A stretch of 64,000 bases of DNA from JAVVHH01 sp965276815. Its GTDB lineage: Bacteria; Pseudomonadota; Alphaproteobacteria; Acetobacterales; Acetobacteraceae. Positions 1 to 9,274 of this stretch are shown piece after piece. The stretch spans positions 1 through 64,000 of the forward strand of contig CBDIBE010000006.1 of NCBI GenBank assembly GCA_965276815.1, written 5' to 3'. Below the pieces are notes generated by a model. That model did no database searches. It worked only from the letters and a program-made list of their open reading frames with translations, and was not told where the DNA came from. Each line of letters begins with the position of its first letter. The stretch's first letter is position 1. A program made the position numbers and the translations under genes.

Positions 1-611
1 GACCGAGGGGCCTGATCGGCACCGGCGCGGCGGCGGCCGTGCTCGCCTATCTCTTCCACCGTATCGAGGACCGGCTCGACGGGCGGCCTACGCTGCTGAT
101 CGTCGACGAGGGCTGGCTCGCGCTCGATGACGAAGGGTTCTCGGGCCAGCTCAGGGAATGGCTGAAGACACTGCGGAAGAAGAACGCCAGCGTGGTGTTC
201 TCGACCCAGTCCGCTCGCCGGACATCGACAACTCGCCGATCGCGCCCGCGATCATCGAGAGCTGCCCGACGCGCGTGTTCCTCGCCAACGAGCGCGCGCT
301 CGAGCCGCAGATCGCCGCGACCTACCGCCGGTTCGGCCTGTCGGATCGCCAGATCGAGATCCTGAGCCAAGCCACCCCCAAGCGCGGACTATTACTGCCA
401 GTCCCGGCGCGGCAACCGGCTGTTCGAGCTCGGCCTCGGCGAGGTCGCGCTCGCCTTCGCCGCCGCCTCATCGAAGACCGACCAGGCGCTCATCGCCGAG
501 CTCTTCGCCGCCCACGGCCGCGAGGGCTTCGCCCGCGCCTGGTTGCAGGCGCGCGGCGCCGGCTGGGCCGCCGATCTCGCCCGCACCATCCCCGAGGAGC
601 CTGTCCCATGA
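1..611 (+). pseudogene. trbE: TrbE conjugal transfer ATPase, C-terminal part, frame broken by one-base insertions
   Basis: VirB4-like ATPase that powers the P-type conjugation machine at the inner membrane. The Walker B region (LIVDEGWLALDD) is readable near base 110, followed by family-typical text (EWLKTLRKKNASVVFSTQ, then IAPAIIESCPTRVFLANE, then the C-terminal tail). These pieces lie in different frames. Removing one extra base at each of three places (about 211, 222 and 387, each lengthening a G or C run) restores one frame ending at the TGA at 609-611. That stop overlaps the next start as ATGA. Because the protein text is otherwise perfect, sequencing or assembly error is at least as likely as true decay. 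The N-terminal part lies left of the window. Confidence 0.85.
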
Positions 612-1353
612 CCGTCCGTCGTCCTGCGCACCCATCTGGCTATCGAAGCAGCCGCGCTGTCGCTCGCGTTCGCGACCGCACCCGCCCACGCGCAGTGGGC
701 GGTGTTCGACGCCTCGAACTTCTCGCAAAACGTCCTGACCGCGGCGCGCACGCTGCAGCAGATACAAAACCAGATTACCTCGCTTCAGAACGAAGCGCAG
801 ATGCTGATCAATCAGGCCCGCAACCTCGCCAATCTGCCGTACTCGGGCGGTGGCGCAGTTCCAGGCCGACATCAGCCGCACCCAGCAACTGCTCTCCCAG
901 GCCCAGGGCATCATCTACAACGTCGGCCAGATCCAGAGCACGTTTCAGCACACCTACCCGAACGGCTATACCGGCTCGACCTCTTCGGCCCAGATGATCA
1001 CCGACGCGCAGACGCGCTGGCAGAACACCCTCTTCAGCTATCAGGATGCGCTGAAGACCGGCGCGACCGCGGTCGGCAATCTGTCGACGACGCAGACCCA
1101 GGTCGGCGCACTGGTCAACGCCAGCCAGGGGGCCACAGGCGCCCTCCAGGCCAGCCAAGCGACAAACCAGCTCCTGGCGCTCGTTTCCAAGCAGCTCGCC
1201 GATGTCACCGCGCTCCTCGCGGCAAACGGGCGGGCGGCGAGCCTGCAAGGGGCGCAGACCGCATCGGGCCAGGACCAGTCGCGCGAGCAGCTGAACCGAT
1301 TCCTGACGCCAGGGTCAGGCTACCAGGCCTCCAGCGTCACCATGTTCCACTGA
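608..1353 (+). pseudogene. trbJ: TrbJ P-type conjugal transfer protein, two apparent frameshifts
   Basis: TrbJ is a periplasmic, VirB5-like component of the P-type mating apparatus. The ATG at 608 overlaps the trbE stop. Removing one C near 617 gives a normal signal peptide ending ...ATAPAHAQ, then WAVFDASNFSQN. Removing one G near 853 joins LANLPYS to VAQFQADISRTQQLL and the rest of the protein up to the stop at 1353, about 247 residues in all. The body is rich in Gln and Ala and predicted helical, as in the family. Both indels lengthen a C or G run by one, exactly as in trbE upstream, so they may be sequence errors in an otherwise intact gene. Confidence 0.85.
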
Positions 1354-1363
1354 GGCGGCGACG

Positions 1364-1705
1364 ATGCGGTCCATCTCTCGATCCGAGCGCTTCGCTGCCC
1401 TCGACCGCCGCGTGCGCAGGCGGCTGTTGCTGGCATTCGGATTCGGCGCAGCGCTCGTCCCGGCCGCGCTCGTAATGGCCCTGGACGAGGCAGAGCAACC
1501 GCGCCTCACGGCCCCGCCGCCCGCCATGGGCCGCCCAGGCGATCCGCTCCACGCCGAGTTGTCCCGCTGCCAGGCGCTCGGCGAAGCCGGCGCCCACGAC
1601 CCGCAATGCCTCGCCGCCTGGGCCCAGAACCGCCGCCGCTTCCTGCTGCCCGATCATCGTGTGCTCGGCCCAAACCCGGCGGTGACGCCGGCGGGAGCGC
1701 GCTGA
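1364..1705 (+). CDS. trbK: TrbK-like putative entry-exclusion protein
   Basis: Protein of 113 residues placed between trbJ and trbL, the position of the trbK-type gene in this operon family. It has a basic N-terminus, one hydrophobic segment at about residues 20-40 (LLLAFGFGAALVPAALVMAL) and a short periplasmic tail with two cysteines (in SRCQALG and PQCLAAW). This matches the 'TrbK-alt' family in architecture. It is not the classical TrbK lipoprotein, since no lipobox is seen. The expected role is surface exclusion of redundant mating. Assignment rests on position, size and topology rather than on a catalytic motif. Confidence 0.7.
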   Translation: MRSISRSERFAALDRRVRRRLLLAFGFGAALVPAALVMALDEAEQPRLTAPPPAMGRPGDPLHAELSRCQALGEAGAHDPQCLAAWAQNRRRFLLPDHRVLGPNPAVTPAGAR

Positions 1706-1706
1706 C

Positions 1707-3041
1707 ATGGGCGGCACCGGCGTTATCGACACCTTCCTCAACACCTTCACCCAGTACATCGACAGCGGCTTCGGTCTGTTGCAGGGCGAGGTGAAGTGGC
1801 TCGCCGCCACGCTGATCGTCATCGATCTCGTGCTCGCCGCCCTGTTCTGGGCCTGGGCGCCCGATGAGGACGTGATCGCGCGGCTCGTCAAGAAGACGCT
1901 GTTCATCGGCGCCTTCGCGTTCCTGATCAACAACTGGACAAACCTCTCGCGCATCGTTTTCGAGAGCTTCGCAGGGCTCGGCCTCAAGGCGTCGGGCACC
2001 GGTCTGACCGAAGCCGATTTCCTGCGCCCGGGCCGTATCGCCCAGGTCGGGTTCGATGCCGGCCAGCCCATCCTCCAGTCGATTTCGGGACTGATGGGCT
2101 ACGTCAGTTTCTTCGAGAACTTCATTCAGATCATCGTCCTGCTGTTCGCCTGGGTGGTGGTGCTGCTCTCGTTCTTCATCCTGGCGATCCAGCTTTTCGT
2201 CAGCCTGCTCGAGTTCAAGCTGACGACACTCTGCGGCTTCGTGTTGATCCCGTTCGGGCTGTTTAACAAGACCGCTTTCGCCGCCGAGCGCGTGCTCGGC
2301 AACGTCATGTCGTCTGGCATCAAGGTGCTGGTGCTCGCCGTCATCGTCGGCATCGGCTCGACGTTGTTCAGCCAGTTCACCCAGGGCTTTGCAGCCCAGC
2401 CGACCATCGCGGACGCCATGGGTCTGGTGCTTGCGGCGCTCTCGCTCCTCGGCCTCGGCATTTTTGGCCCCGGCATCGCCAACGGCATCGTTTCGGGCGG
2501 CCCGCAGCTCGGCGCGGGCGCCGCGATCGGCACGGGTCTCGCCGCCGGCGGCATCGTCGCCGCGGGCGCCGGACTCGCGGCCGGCGGTGTCGGCGCGCTC
2601 GGCGCCGCTGGTGGCGCGGCGGCGGGCGCGGCGCGCGGCGGTGCGTCGATCGCGGGCGCGGCCTCAACCGCCTATCGCACCGCCTCCGCCGGACAGACCG
2701 GCGCGGGCGCGGTGGCGAGCGGTGTCGGCGGCGTCGCACGAGCCGGCGGCTCGGCCGTAGCGCAGGCCGCCGTGAGTCCGCTACGCCGGGCCGCAGCCGC
2801 GATGGGCGACAGCTACCGTTCGGGCGCGCGCGGCGCGTTCAAGGCGACGGGCAGCACCATTGGCAGCGAGACGCCGGCCGCGGCCGCTGACGCCGCCGCA
2901 CCGAGCGGCGAACCCGGCTGGGCGCGCGCCATGCGCCGCCGCCAGGCCGCCCATCAGGGCGTCTCCACCGCAGCGCACGCCGTGCGCTCCGGCGATGGCG
3001 GCGGCTCGGGCTCCTCTGTTTCTCTTGGCGAAGGCGAGTAA
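1707..3041 (+). CDS. trbL: TrbL P-type conjugative transfer protein
   Basis: Polytopic inner-membrane protein of 444 residues, the VirB6-like channel component. About six hydrophobic segments lie in residues 28-255, including LVLAALFWAW and a long paired stretch around 125-175. The rest (about 255-444) is the low-complexity Ala/Gly/Ser-rich tail typical of TrbL. The ATG follows the trbK-like stop directly, and the stop overlaps the trbF start (TAATG), showing tight operon coupling. The frame is clean throughout, unlike trbE and trbJ upstream. Confidence 0.93.
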   Translation: MGGTGVIDTFLNTFTQYIDSGFGLLQGEVKWLAATLIVIDLVLAALFWAWAPDEDVIARLVKKTLFIGAFAFLINNWTNLSRIVFESFAGLGLKASGTGLTEADFLRPGRIAQVGFDAGQPILQSISGLMGYVSFFENFIQIIVLLFAWVVVLLSFFILAIQLFVSLLEFKLTTLCGFVLIPFGLFNKTAFAAERVLGNVMSSGIKVLVLAVIVGIGSTLFSQFTQGFAAQPTIADAMGLVLAALSLLGLGIFGPGIANGIVSGGPQLGAGAAIGTGLAAGGIVAAGAGLAAGGVGALGAAGGAAAGAARGGASIAGAASTAYRTASAGQTGAGAVASGVGGVARAGGSAVAQAAVSPLRRAAAAMGDSYRSGARGAFKATGSTIGSETPAAAADAAAPSGEPGWARAMRRRQAAHQGVSTAAHAVRSGDGGGSGSSVSLGEGE

Positions 3042-3724
3042 TGTTTTTCAAGCGACCCGACGTGCGCTACGCGCGCACCCCCGAACCCGAAACGCCCTAT
3101 CAGCGCGCCGCCCAGGCCTGGGACGAACGCATTGGCTCCGCGCGGGTGCAAGCCAAGAACTGGCGGCTGATGGCGTTCGGCTCGCTATTCCTCTCCGGGG
3201 GCCTCGCCGCCGGGCTTGTCTGGCAGTCCGCGACCGGCTCGATCGTGCCGTGGGTCGTGCAGGTCGACCGGCTCGGCCAGGCGCAGGCCATCGCGCCCGC
3301 CGACGCCGCCTACCAGCCGACCGACCCGCAGGTCGCCTGGCATCTGGCGCGGTTCGTCGAGGAAGTCCGCTCGGTCCCGGCCGACCCGATCATCCTGCGT
3401 CAGAACTGGCTGCGCGCCTACGACTACACGACGAGCGCGGGCGCGGTGGCGCTCAACGACTATGCCCGCACCAATGACCCGTTCGGCAAGCTCGGCCACA
3501 GCCAAATCTCGGTCGAGATCGGCAGCGTCATCCGCGCCTCGCCGTCGAGCTTCCGCGTCGCGTGGACCGAGCGCCACTTCCAGGACGGCGCGCTCGCCGC
3601 GACCGAGCGCTGGACCGCGATCGTGACGGTCGCGATCCAGACGCCGCGCGACGCCGAGACGCTGAAGAAGAACCCGCTCGGCGTCTACGTCACCGCCCTC
3701 AACTGGTCCAAGGAGCTCGGCTGA
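3041..3724 (+). CDS. trbF: TrbF conjugal transfer protein
   Basis: VirB8-like bitopic inner-membrane protein of 227 residues. A cytoplasmic N-terminus (RTPEPETPYQRAAQAWDER) is followed by one membrane segment at about 40-62 (LMAFGSLFLSGGLAAGLVW) and a periplasmic NTF2-like domain (WLRAYDYTTSAGAVALNDYA, then FRVAWTERHF and NPLGVYVTALNWSKEL), all family-typical. It is thought to help assemble the transfer channel. Its start overlaps the trbL stop and its end abuts the trbG start. Confidence 0.94.
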   Translation: MFFKRPDVRYARTPEPETPYQRAAQAWDERIGSARVQAKNWRLMAFGSLFLSGGLAAGLVWQSATGSIVPWVVQVDRLGQAQAIAPADAAYQPTDPQVAWHLARFVEEVRSVPADPIILRQNWLRAYDYTTSAGAVALNDYARTNDPFGKLGHSQISVEIGSVIRASPSSFRVAWTERHFQDGALAATERWTAIVTVAIQTPRDAETLKKNPLGVYVTALNWSKELG

Positions 3725-4713
3725 TGCGTCTTCCCTTGCTCGGGGGCGCGTTGCTCGCCTCCGCCTCGCTCGCCGGCTGCGCGCACTTCACGCCGCCCGA
3801 AATCACCTACGACGACACCCCGAAGGCGGCGGTGCTGGAGGCCGATCCGCCCAAGCCGGTGCAGATCGTGACGGTGCCGCAGCCGCTGCCGTTGCCTGGC
3901 CAGCTCAAGCCGCTGCCAGGACCCGGACGCACCGCGCCGCCCGAGGCGGCCGATCCGCGCGCGCGGGTCGAGGCGGCGAACGGCACGGCGCGCGTGCAGC
4001 CGACCCGCGCCGGATACCTCAACGCCGTGCAGGTCTACCCCTTCTCGGACGGCGCGCTCTACCAGCTCTACGCCGCGCCGGGACAGATCACCGACATCGC
4101 GCTCGAGCCCGGCGAGCAGCTGGCCGGCACGGGTCCGGTCGCCGCCGGCGACACGGTGCGCTGGATCATCGGCGACACCGAAAGTGGCTCGGGCGCGACC
4201 AAGCGCGTCCACATCCTGGTCAAGCCGTCCCGCGCGGACCTCCTGACCAACCTGGTCATCAACACCGATCGGCGCACCTATCATCTGGAGATGCGCTCGG
4301 CCGAGCGCACCTACATGGCCTCGGTGTCGTGGTCCTACGCCGCCGACCAGCTCATCGCGCTGCGCCAGCAGAACGTCCGCGCCGACACCGCGCAGCCGGT
4401 GGCGAGCGGCGTCGATCTCGAGGCGCTGAACTTCCGCTATCGGATCGAGGGCGATACGCCGGCGTGGCGGCCGCTGCGCGCCTATGACGACGGACGCCAG
4501 GTGTTCGTCGAGTTCCCACGCGGCATCGCCCAGGGCGAGATGCCGCCGCTCTGGGTGATCGGCGCCGAGGGCGGAGCCGAACTCGTCAACTACCGCGTCC
4601 GCGGCCATTTTATGATCGTCGACCGCCTGTTCGCCGCCGCCGAGCTTCGCCTCGGCGGTGAGCACCAGAAAATGGTCCGAATCGTACGCACCGATGGGCG
4701 GCCGACGTCGTGA
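3724..4713 (+). CDS. trbG: TrbG P-type conjugative transfer protein (VirB9-like)
   Basis: Outer-membrane-associated VirB9-like component of 329 residues. The ATG at 3724 overlaps the trbF stop and gives a lipoprotein signal peptide with lipobox LAGC at about residues 15-18; an upstream in-frame start would bury this signal. A proline-rich linker is followed by the VirB9 domain (VYPFSDGALYQLYAAPGQIT, LEPGEQL, LVINTDRRTYHLEM, then FRYRIEGD). With TrbI it should form the outer-membrane core complex. The stop overlaps the trbI GTG start. Confidence 0.94.
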   Translation: MRLPLLGGALLASASLAGCAHFTPPEITYDDTPKAAVLEADPPKPVQIVTVPQPLPLPGQLKPLPGPGRTAPPEAADPRARVEAANGTARVQPTRAGYLNAVQVYPFSDGALYQLYAAPGQITDIALEPGEQLAGTGPVAAGDTVRWIIGDTESGSGATKRVHILVKPSRADLLTNLVINTDRRTYHLEMRSAERTYMASVSWSYAADQLIALRQQNVRADTAQPVASGVDLEALNFRYRIEGDTPAWRPLRAYDDGRQVFVEFPRGIAQGEMPPLWVIGAEGGAELVNYRVRGHFMIVDRLFAAAELRLGGEHQKMVRIVRTDGRPTS

Positions 4714-6017
4714 CGGGCGCGGACAATCATCGGCACGAGGGAGGCGGGTCGAGCGATTTGGGTCGGCTGGATCAGATCCGGCCCGACCGGGCTGGCGCGG
4801 AGCACGGCGGCAAGGAGCGGCCGCGGCCGGACCGGGACATCGCCGCCGAACTGCGGCTGCGCCCGGAGCGCTCGCGGGTGACGCGCCTGTCGCGGCGCGT
4901 TCTAACCGCGCTCGGGGGTCTCGCCGCCGTCGCCATCGCGGCGGCGATGATGTTTGCGCTCTGGCCGCACGGACACATGACCGGCGAGGAACTGCTCTCG
5001 ACCGACAATAAGGCGACGCCCGATGGGCTAAACGGCCTGCCGCGCGACTACAGCGGCTTGCCTAAACCCGTGCCGCAGCTTGGGCCGCCGCTCCCCGGCG
5101 ATCTCGGCCGGCCGCTGCTTAATGCTGGCGCGCCGGCGCCCGGCATGCCCCAGCCCACCCAACCTGATCCCGAGGCGCAGCGTCTGGCCCAAGAGCGCGC
5201 GCGCCTCGCCCAGGAACTCGAGGCCGCACGCACCAGTCGCCTGTTCGCCAGCGAGGCGCGCGCCACGGTCCAGCCGGTCACGGCGACAGCCGGAGCCGGC
5301 ACGACCCTCGGTCTTCCCGGCCTCGACCCGAGCGCGCTCGGCCCGAATGCCGGGCAGACAGCGCAACCGGGCGAAGCCGACCGCAAGCTCGCCTTCCTGA
5401 CCGCGCCCGTCGATCGGCGCACCACCAGTCCCGATCGCGTCCAGCCGCCGGCGAGCCGGAACGTCGTGCAGGCCGGATCGGTCATCCCGGCGGCGCTGCT
5501 GACCGGGCTGCGCTCCGACCTGCCGGGCCAGATCACCGCCCAGGTCACCGAAGCCGTTTACGACAGCCCGACCGGCAAGATCCTGCTCATCCCGCAGGGG
5601 GCGCGACTGATCGGCCAGTACGACGCGCAGGTCCAGTTTGGGCAGACGCGCGCACTGCTCGTCTGGAACCGCGTCATCATGCCGAACGGCAAGTCGATCG
5701 TGCTGGAGCGCCAGCCCGGCGCCGACGCCGCCGGCTTTGCCGGGCTCGAGGACGAGGTCGACAACCATTGGGGCCAGCTGCTCAAGGCAGCACTGCTCTC
5801 GACCATCCTCAGCGTCGGCACCGAGGCTGGCACGTCGAACAATGAGAACAGCCTGGTCCAGGCGATCCGCCAGGGCGCGTCGAACTCCTTCGCCCAAACC
5901 GGCTCGCAGGTGGTCGGGCGCTCGCTCAACATCCAGCCGACGATCACGGTGCGGCCGGGTTTCGCGGTCCGAGTGATCGTCACGCGCGATCTCGTGATGG
6001 AGCCCTATGCCGGCTGA
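4710..6017 (+). CDS. trbI: TrbI conjugal transfer protein (VirB10-like)
   Basis: Energy-transducing VirB10-like protein of 435 residues that spans from inner to outer membrane. It starts at GTG 4710, overlapping the trbG stop by 4 bp. The layout is a short cytoplasmic part, one membrane segment at about residues 64-86, a proline-rich periplasmic linker, and a C-terminal VirB10 beta-barrel domain (AGSVIPAALLTGLRSDLPGQ, GKILLIPQGARLIGQYD, then RPGFAVRVIVTRDLVMEPY). It closes the core trb operon seen here. Confidence 0.94.
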   Translation: MTGADNHRHEGGGSSDLGRLDQIRPDRAGAEHGGKERPRPDRDIAAELRLRPERSRVTRLSRRVLTALGGLAAVAIAAAMMFALWPHGHMTGEELLSTDNKATPDGLNGLPRDYSGLPKPVPQLGPPLPGDLGRPLLNAGAPAPGMPQPTQPDPEAQRLAQERARLAQELEAARTSRLFASEARATVQPVTATAGAGTTLGLPGLDPSALGPNAGQTAQPGEADRKLAFLTAPVDRRTTSPDRVQPPASRNVVQAGSVIPAALLTGLRSDLPGQITAQVTEAVYDSPTGKILLIPQGARLIGQYDAQVQFGQTRALLVWNRVIMPNGKSIVLERQPGADAAGFAGLEDEVDNHWGQLLKAALLSTILSVGTEAGTSNNENSLVQAIRQGASNSFAQTGSQVVGRSLNIQPTITVRPGFAVRVIVTRDLVMEPYAG

Positions 6018-6029
6018 CGGAGGTTCGAG

Positions 6030-6275
6030 GTGGTGAAGCTGAAGCTCGGAACGATCAAGGATGACAAGCCGGTCAAGCTGACCGTCGAACTTCCTGCGCA
6101 GGTGCATCGCGATCTGGTCGCCTACGCCGAGGAGTTGGGTCTCGAGGGCGGAGCTGCGGCAATCGACCCAGCTCGATTGATCGCGCCGATGCTCGCCCGC
6201 TTTATAGCGACGTATCGGGAGTTTGCGAAACGTCGGCGTCGGGCTGCGGGCCCACCAACTGCGCATGGTCTCTGA
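6030..6275 (+). CDS. DUF2274 family protein
   Basis: Small protein of 81 residues starting at GTG 6030, with a GGAG ribosome-binding site just after the trbI stop. The text VKLTVELPAQVHRDLVAYAEEL and LIAPMLARFIATYREFAK matches DUF2274, which usually follows trbI in trb-type ICEs of alphaproteobacteria. The helical VELPxxVHxDLxxYA pattern recalls ribbon-helix-helix or antitoxin-like proteins, but no function is established. Its 3' part overlaps the convergent lysR gene by 74 bp. Confidence 0.88.
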   Translation: MVKLKLGTIKDDKPVKLTVELPAQVHRDLVAYAEELGLEGGAAAIDPARLIAPMLARFIATYREFAKRRRRAAGPPTAHGL

Positions 6276-7128
6276 TGAACGCCACGAAGTTGCCGGTCAC
6301 GGGATCCTCGCTCTTCGGATCCCACGCCAGCATCACCGGGATCGTCGCGTCGAATTCGTCGATCGGACGGAGCACCACGCCCTCAACCGCCATCTCGCGA
6401 TGATAGTTCATCGCGAACGCCGCCCCCTCGCCGATGGCGACGAGGTTCAAGACATTGAAGGCGCCCGCTTGGTAAAGCCGGAAATCCGCGCCCGGACCGA
6501 CGAGCCGCGCCTGGAGTTCGTGATAGGCGTTGCTTCCCGACCAACTCCTGACCAACAAGGGCATGGATCGCACCTCTGCCCATCCGATCCGATCGACGTC
6601 TGCCAGAGGATGAGACACCGGCAACGCGAGGAGCAACGGCTCGATCCAGAGTTGCTGCGTCGCGATCTCGGGCGGCAGCACGGGACAGAAGGCAACGAGG
6701 GCGTTGAGCTCGCGCTCCCGCAGACCTACCAGCAGGGCGCGATCGTCGATTTCGGTCAGATCGAGCGCCACCTCCGGATGCCGATCGCGCCAGCACTTTA
6801 GCAGCCCGCGAAAATTCGGGCCGATCGACGACAAATGCGTGCCGAGCCGAAGCCTGCCGAGTTCGGCCCGGCCGTTCGCCAGCGCATTGCGACGAATCGC
6901 TTCCATATCGGCGATAGCTTTGCGCGCGAGATCCATCGTCGACAGCCCCGCCACCGTCGGCTTGACGCCGGCGCGGCCGCGCTCGAAGAGCAGCACGCCC
7001 AATTCATTCTCTAGCCGCGCGATCCTGCGGCTGAGTGTTGCTACGTCGAGGCCGCTGATGTGCGCCGCCCGCCGGAAACTTCCGGCTTCGGCAACGCCTA
7101 CCAGAAGTTCGAGATCTGCAATGTCCAA
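6202..7128 (-). CDS. LysR-family transcriptional regulator
   Basis: A 308-residue LysR-type regulator. The N-terminal winged helix-turn-helix is at residues 3-60 (FRRAAHISGLDVATLSRRI...LENELGVLLFERG), followed by a periplasmic-binding-like effector domain. The start appears to be TTG at 7128, since no ATG or GTG lies upstream in frame at a plausible place; confidence in the start is moderate. It converges on the trb/DUF2274 operon. A lysR gene beside trbI/DUF2274 is common in this ICE family, suggesting it belongs to the transfer module. Its effector is unknown. Confidence 0.9.
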   Translation of the reverse strand: MDIADLELLVGVAEAGSFRRAAHISGLDVATLSRRIARLENELGVLLFERGRAGVKPTVAGLSTMDLARKAIADMEAIRRNALANGRAELGRLRLGTHLSSIGPNFRGLLKCWRDRHPEVALDLTEIDDRALLVGLRERELNALVAFCPVLPPEIATQQLWIEPLLLALPVSHPLADVDRIGWAEVRSMPLLVRSWSGSNAYHELQARLVGPGADFRLYQAGAFNVLNLVAIGEGAAFAMNYHREMAVEGVVLRPIDEFDATIPVMLAWDPKSEDPVTGNFVAFIRDHAQLVGPQPDADVSQTPDTSL

Positions 7129-7225
7129 GGAGTATCCAATGACAAACCGCCCGACATAAAAAATGTCAGGCGGTTACCGCCGCGATTGGCGCACGTGGCG
7201 GCATGGTCCCGATCAGTTTGCAAAC

Positions 7226-7612
7226 TCACCGGTCATACTGATGCAGCGCGTTGGTGACGATCTTCCACGCCCGCTCCTGCTTTATCAGTGTATAGAAGTC
7301 CGTATAGTCAGCACCGAGAGCATCACCTTCAATTTCGACGCGGACCACCGCGGTCGTTGGCGTGACCGCCAGCACGTCGATGCGCGACTTGATGTTTGGC
7401 GCGGCCCCGACCTGACCAATCAAGGCGTGCAGATTGTGTGCCGGGCCGGCCAGCCATACGCCGTCACCTAGACCGAACGCGACGGCTTCTTTATGGAACG
7501 GAGCCACCACCGCATCGGGATCGCCAGCGCGCAATGCATCGATGAAACTTTGGGAAACCGCAACGATTTCTTCATAGTCGTCAATCGCGACAATCTTTAT
7601 GTTATTCGGCAT
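7226..7612 (-). CDS. SnoaL/NTF2-like (lumazine-binding-like) protein
   Basis: Protein of 128 residues. ATG 7612 was chosen because GGAG lies 6 nt upstream; a TTG six bases earlier lacks such spacing. The cone-fold pattern is clear: an N-terminal helix (YEEIVAVSQSFIDALRAGDPDAVVAPFH), then beta strands (AVVRVEIEGDALGADYTDFYTLIKQ) and the end segment RAWKIVTNALHQYD. Such proteins bind small hydrophobic molecules or act as small enzymes. It is the last gene of the four-gene minus-strand operon that starts with the DJ-1 gene, so it likely serves the same pathway. The specific substrate is unknown. Confidence 0.82.
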   Translation of the reverse strand: MPNNIKIVAIDDYEEIVAVSQSFIDALRAGDPDAVVAPFHKEAVAFGLGDGVWLAGPAHNLHALIGQVGAAPNIKSRIDVLAVTPTTAVVRVEIEGDALGADYTDFYTLIKQERAWKIVTNALHQYDR

Positions 7613-7656
7613 CAGCAACTCCGATTACGAGCCAGTTTGACAAGTGCAAGCGTCGA

Positions 7657-8283
7657 TCATTCGGCGAAGGGCGCCTTCGCCATCAGCGTGACCATGTCCT
7701 CGATTTGCATCGGCGCACGGTTGTGTTCGATGCGGGTGCAGGGATGAAACCAGTGCGGGTAGGGCTGTTTGCTGTCGAGGTCGCGCTCCAGCGCCGCGTT
7801 GAACTGGTGCTTGAAATTGAGCCTCGGGTAGCGGCGCAGGACTTCCGCCACGTCGATGGGATCGAGCGTCTCGCCCGGCAGGCCCGCGACATCGTGGACG
7901 ATGCCAAACTCGGTCAGCCGGCTCGTGTCGTCGCGAAACAGATTGATGTCCCAAGTGTGCAGCGCGATGTTGTCGAAGACGCCCTGCGCCCGCTCTGGCG
8001 GGACGGCGTTGTCGATCAAAAAGGTCCGCGCGGCGATAGCTCCGTCGATTTCAAAGCGGTGGGCGCCGCGACCGTGATCCGTCAGGCCGATGTCATGCAT
8101 CACGGACGATAGGAACATGAGCTCGCGATCGATCTTCAAGCCTTCGGCCCGCGCGAACAACTCGCTGAACCAATAGCATCGCATGACGTGGTTGTAGAGC
8201 CACGGCGCAGACTTGGCGCGGACCAACTCCTCGGCCTGACGGACGATGCTGCTGTCCGGGATTTTGATATCTGCGATCATCAT
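7657..8283 (-). CDS. HD-domain phosphohydrolase-fold protein, cyanamide-hydratase-like
   Basis: Protein of 208 residues with a complete HD metal-site pattern: H32 (NHVMRCYWF), H63-D64 (MHDIGLTDH), H75 (HRFEID) and H109 (ALHTWDIN). The arrangement resembles the small HD proteins grouped with fungal cyanamide hydratase rather than nucleotide phosphodiesterases, because no second domain is attached. Function is inferred only to the level of a metal-dependent hydrolase or hydratase. The gene begins one base after the upstream hydrolase gene ends, so translation is coupled. Confidence 0.85.
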   Translation of the reverse strand: MMIADIKIPDSSIVRQAEELVRAKSAPWLYNHVMRCYWFSELFARAEGLKIDRELMFLSSVMHDIGLTDHGRGAHRFEIDGAIAARTFLIDNAVPPERAQGVFDNIALHTWDINLFRDDTSRLTEFGIVHDVAGLPGETLDPIDVAEVLRRYPRLNFKHQFNAALERDLDSKQPYPHWFHPCTRIEHNRAPMQIEDMVTLMAKAPFAE

Positions 8284-9195
8284 CTATGCTTTCGTGACTG
8301 GCTTAGCGACCGCCTCGGCCGCCAGCGCGGAACGGATCGCGTCGACGACCTGCGAAGTCGCCTCGAGCGGCGCCATGTGGCTAACGCCGCAGAGGACGGT
8401 GAACGTCGTCGACGGAAGCACCTTGCCGAATTCTTGGCGCAACGCAGCTTCGGTCTCCACGACATCCGCGCTGCCGACGATGATGGTGACGGGGACATCG
8501 ATCCGTGACGCCTGCTCACGGATGTCCATGGTCATGCCTTGCTCGGGCCAGGCCTGCTTCGCCGCAGGCGCGCCGCTCAGGGCGTCATCGACGATCTGCT
8601 CGCGATGAGCCTGCGACAGCGGGAGTTTCGCGATGATCCCCATGACGCCCTCGCGCGTCTGATATGCGGCAACCATTGCCTGTCGCTGCTCCGCGGGAAC
8701 CTCGAGCGGCTCGGGCGGCGCGGGCGCCATCAAGATGAGCTTTTGCAGGCCATCGGTGTGCCGTGAAGCAACAAGTTGGGCGACCTTTCCGCCCATCGAA
8801 TGCCCGACGATGACAAACTTCTTGGGACCGAGCTCGTGGATGATTGCGGCGACGTCGTCGGCCAGCGATTTGAGATCATAACCTTTGGCGTCCCGGCTCG
8901 ACTTGCCCCAACCTCTGAAATCGATCGCTATGCAGCGATGATCTTTTGAGAGGTCTCCGATTACGGGCTCCCAGCTTCGGATCGAGCCGCCCCAATAATG
9001 GAGGAAGATCAGCGCAGGACCTCCTTCTCCCGTATCAAGAACATTCAGATCCACACCGTTCACGTGGTGCATAGTCATCTTACTGGTCATGTTGATTCCT
9101 CGTCGTGTGTTCAAACCTGAATCAGCAGCAAAAGCCGGTGCGAGATACACATTTGAAAGAACTAAAAGCGTTGCTGCTAAAAGTGTGCGGTTCAT
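8284..9195 (-). CDS. Secreted alpha/beta-fold hydrolase
   Basis: A 303-residue alpha/beta hydrolase. A signal peptide (residues 1-23, ending APAFA) suggests export to the periplasm. The catalytic triad is visible: Ser133 in GHSMGG, Asp244 in GSADVVE and His273 in GVSHMAPLE. A strong GGAGGAAGT site sits just before ATG 9195. It is the second gene of the operon DJ-1 / hydrolase / HD / SnoaL. An internal start near MTSKMTMHHV (residue 36) would give a cytoplasmic form and is the main alternative. Confidence 0.9.
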   Translation of the reverse strand: MNRTLLAATLLVLSNVYLAPAFAADSGLNTRRGINMTSKMTMHHVNGVDLNVLDTGEGGPALIFLHYWGGSIRSWEPVIGDLSKDHRCIAIDFRGWGKSSRDAKGYDLKSLADDVAAIIHELGPKKFVIVGHSMGGKVAQLVASRHTDGLQKLILMAPAPPEPLEVPAEQRQAMVAAYQTREGVMGIIAKLPLSQAHREQIVDDALSGAPAAKQAWPEQGMTMDIREQASRIDVPVTIIVGSADVVETEAALRQEFGKVLPSTTFTVLCGVSHMAPLEATSQVVDAIRSALAAEAVAKPVTKA

Positions 9196-9274
9196 ACTTC
9201 CTCCCGACCTTTAGTCGTCAGTGCCTGGCCGCCTTCCGAAGGACATGGCGAGGAGTCCGCGAAATTCATTCCGC

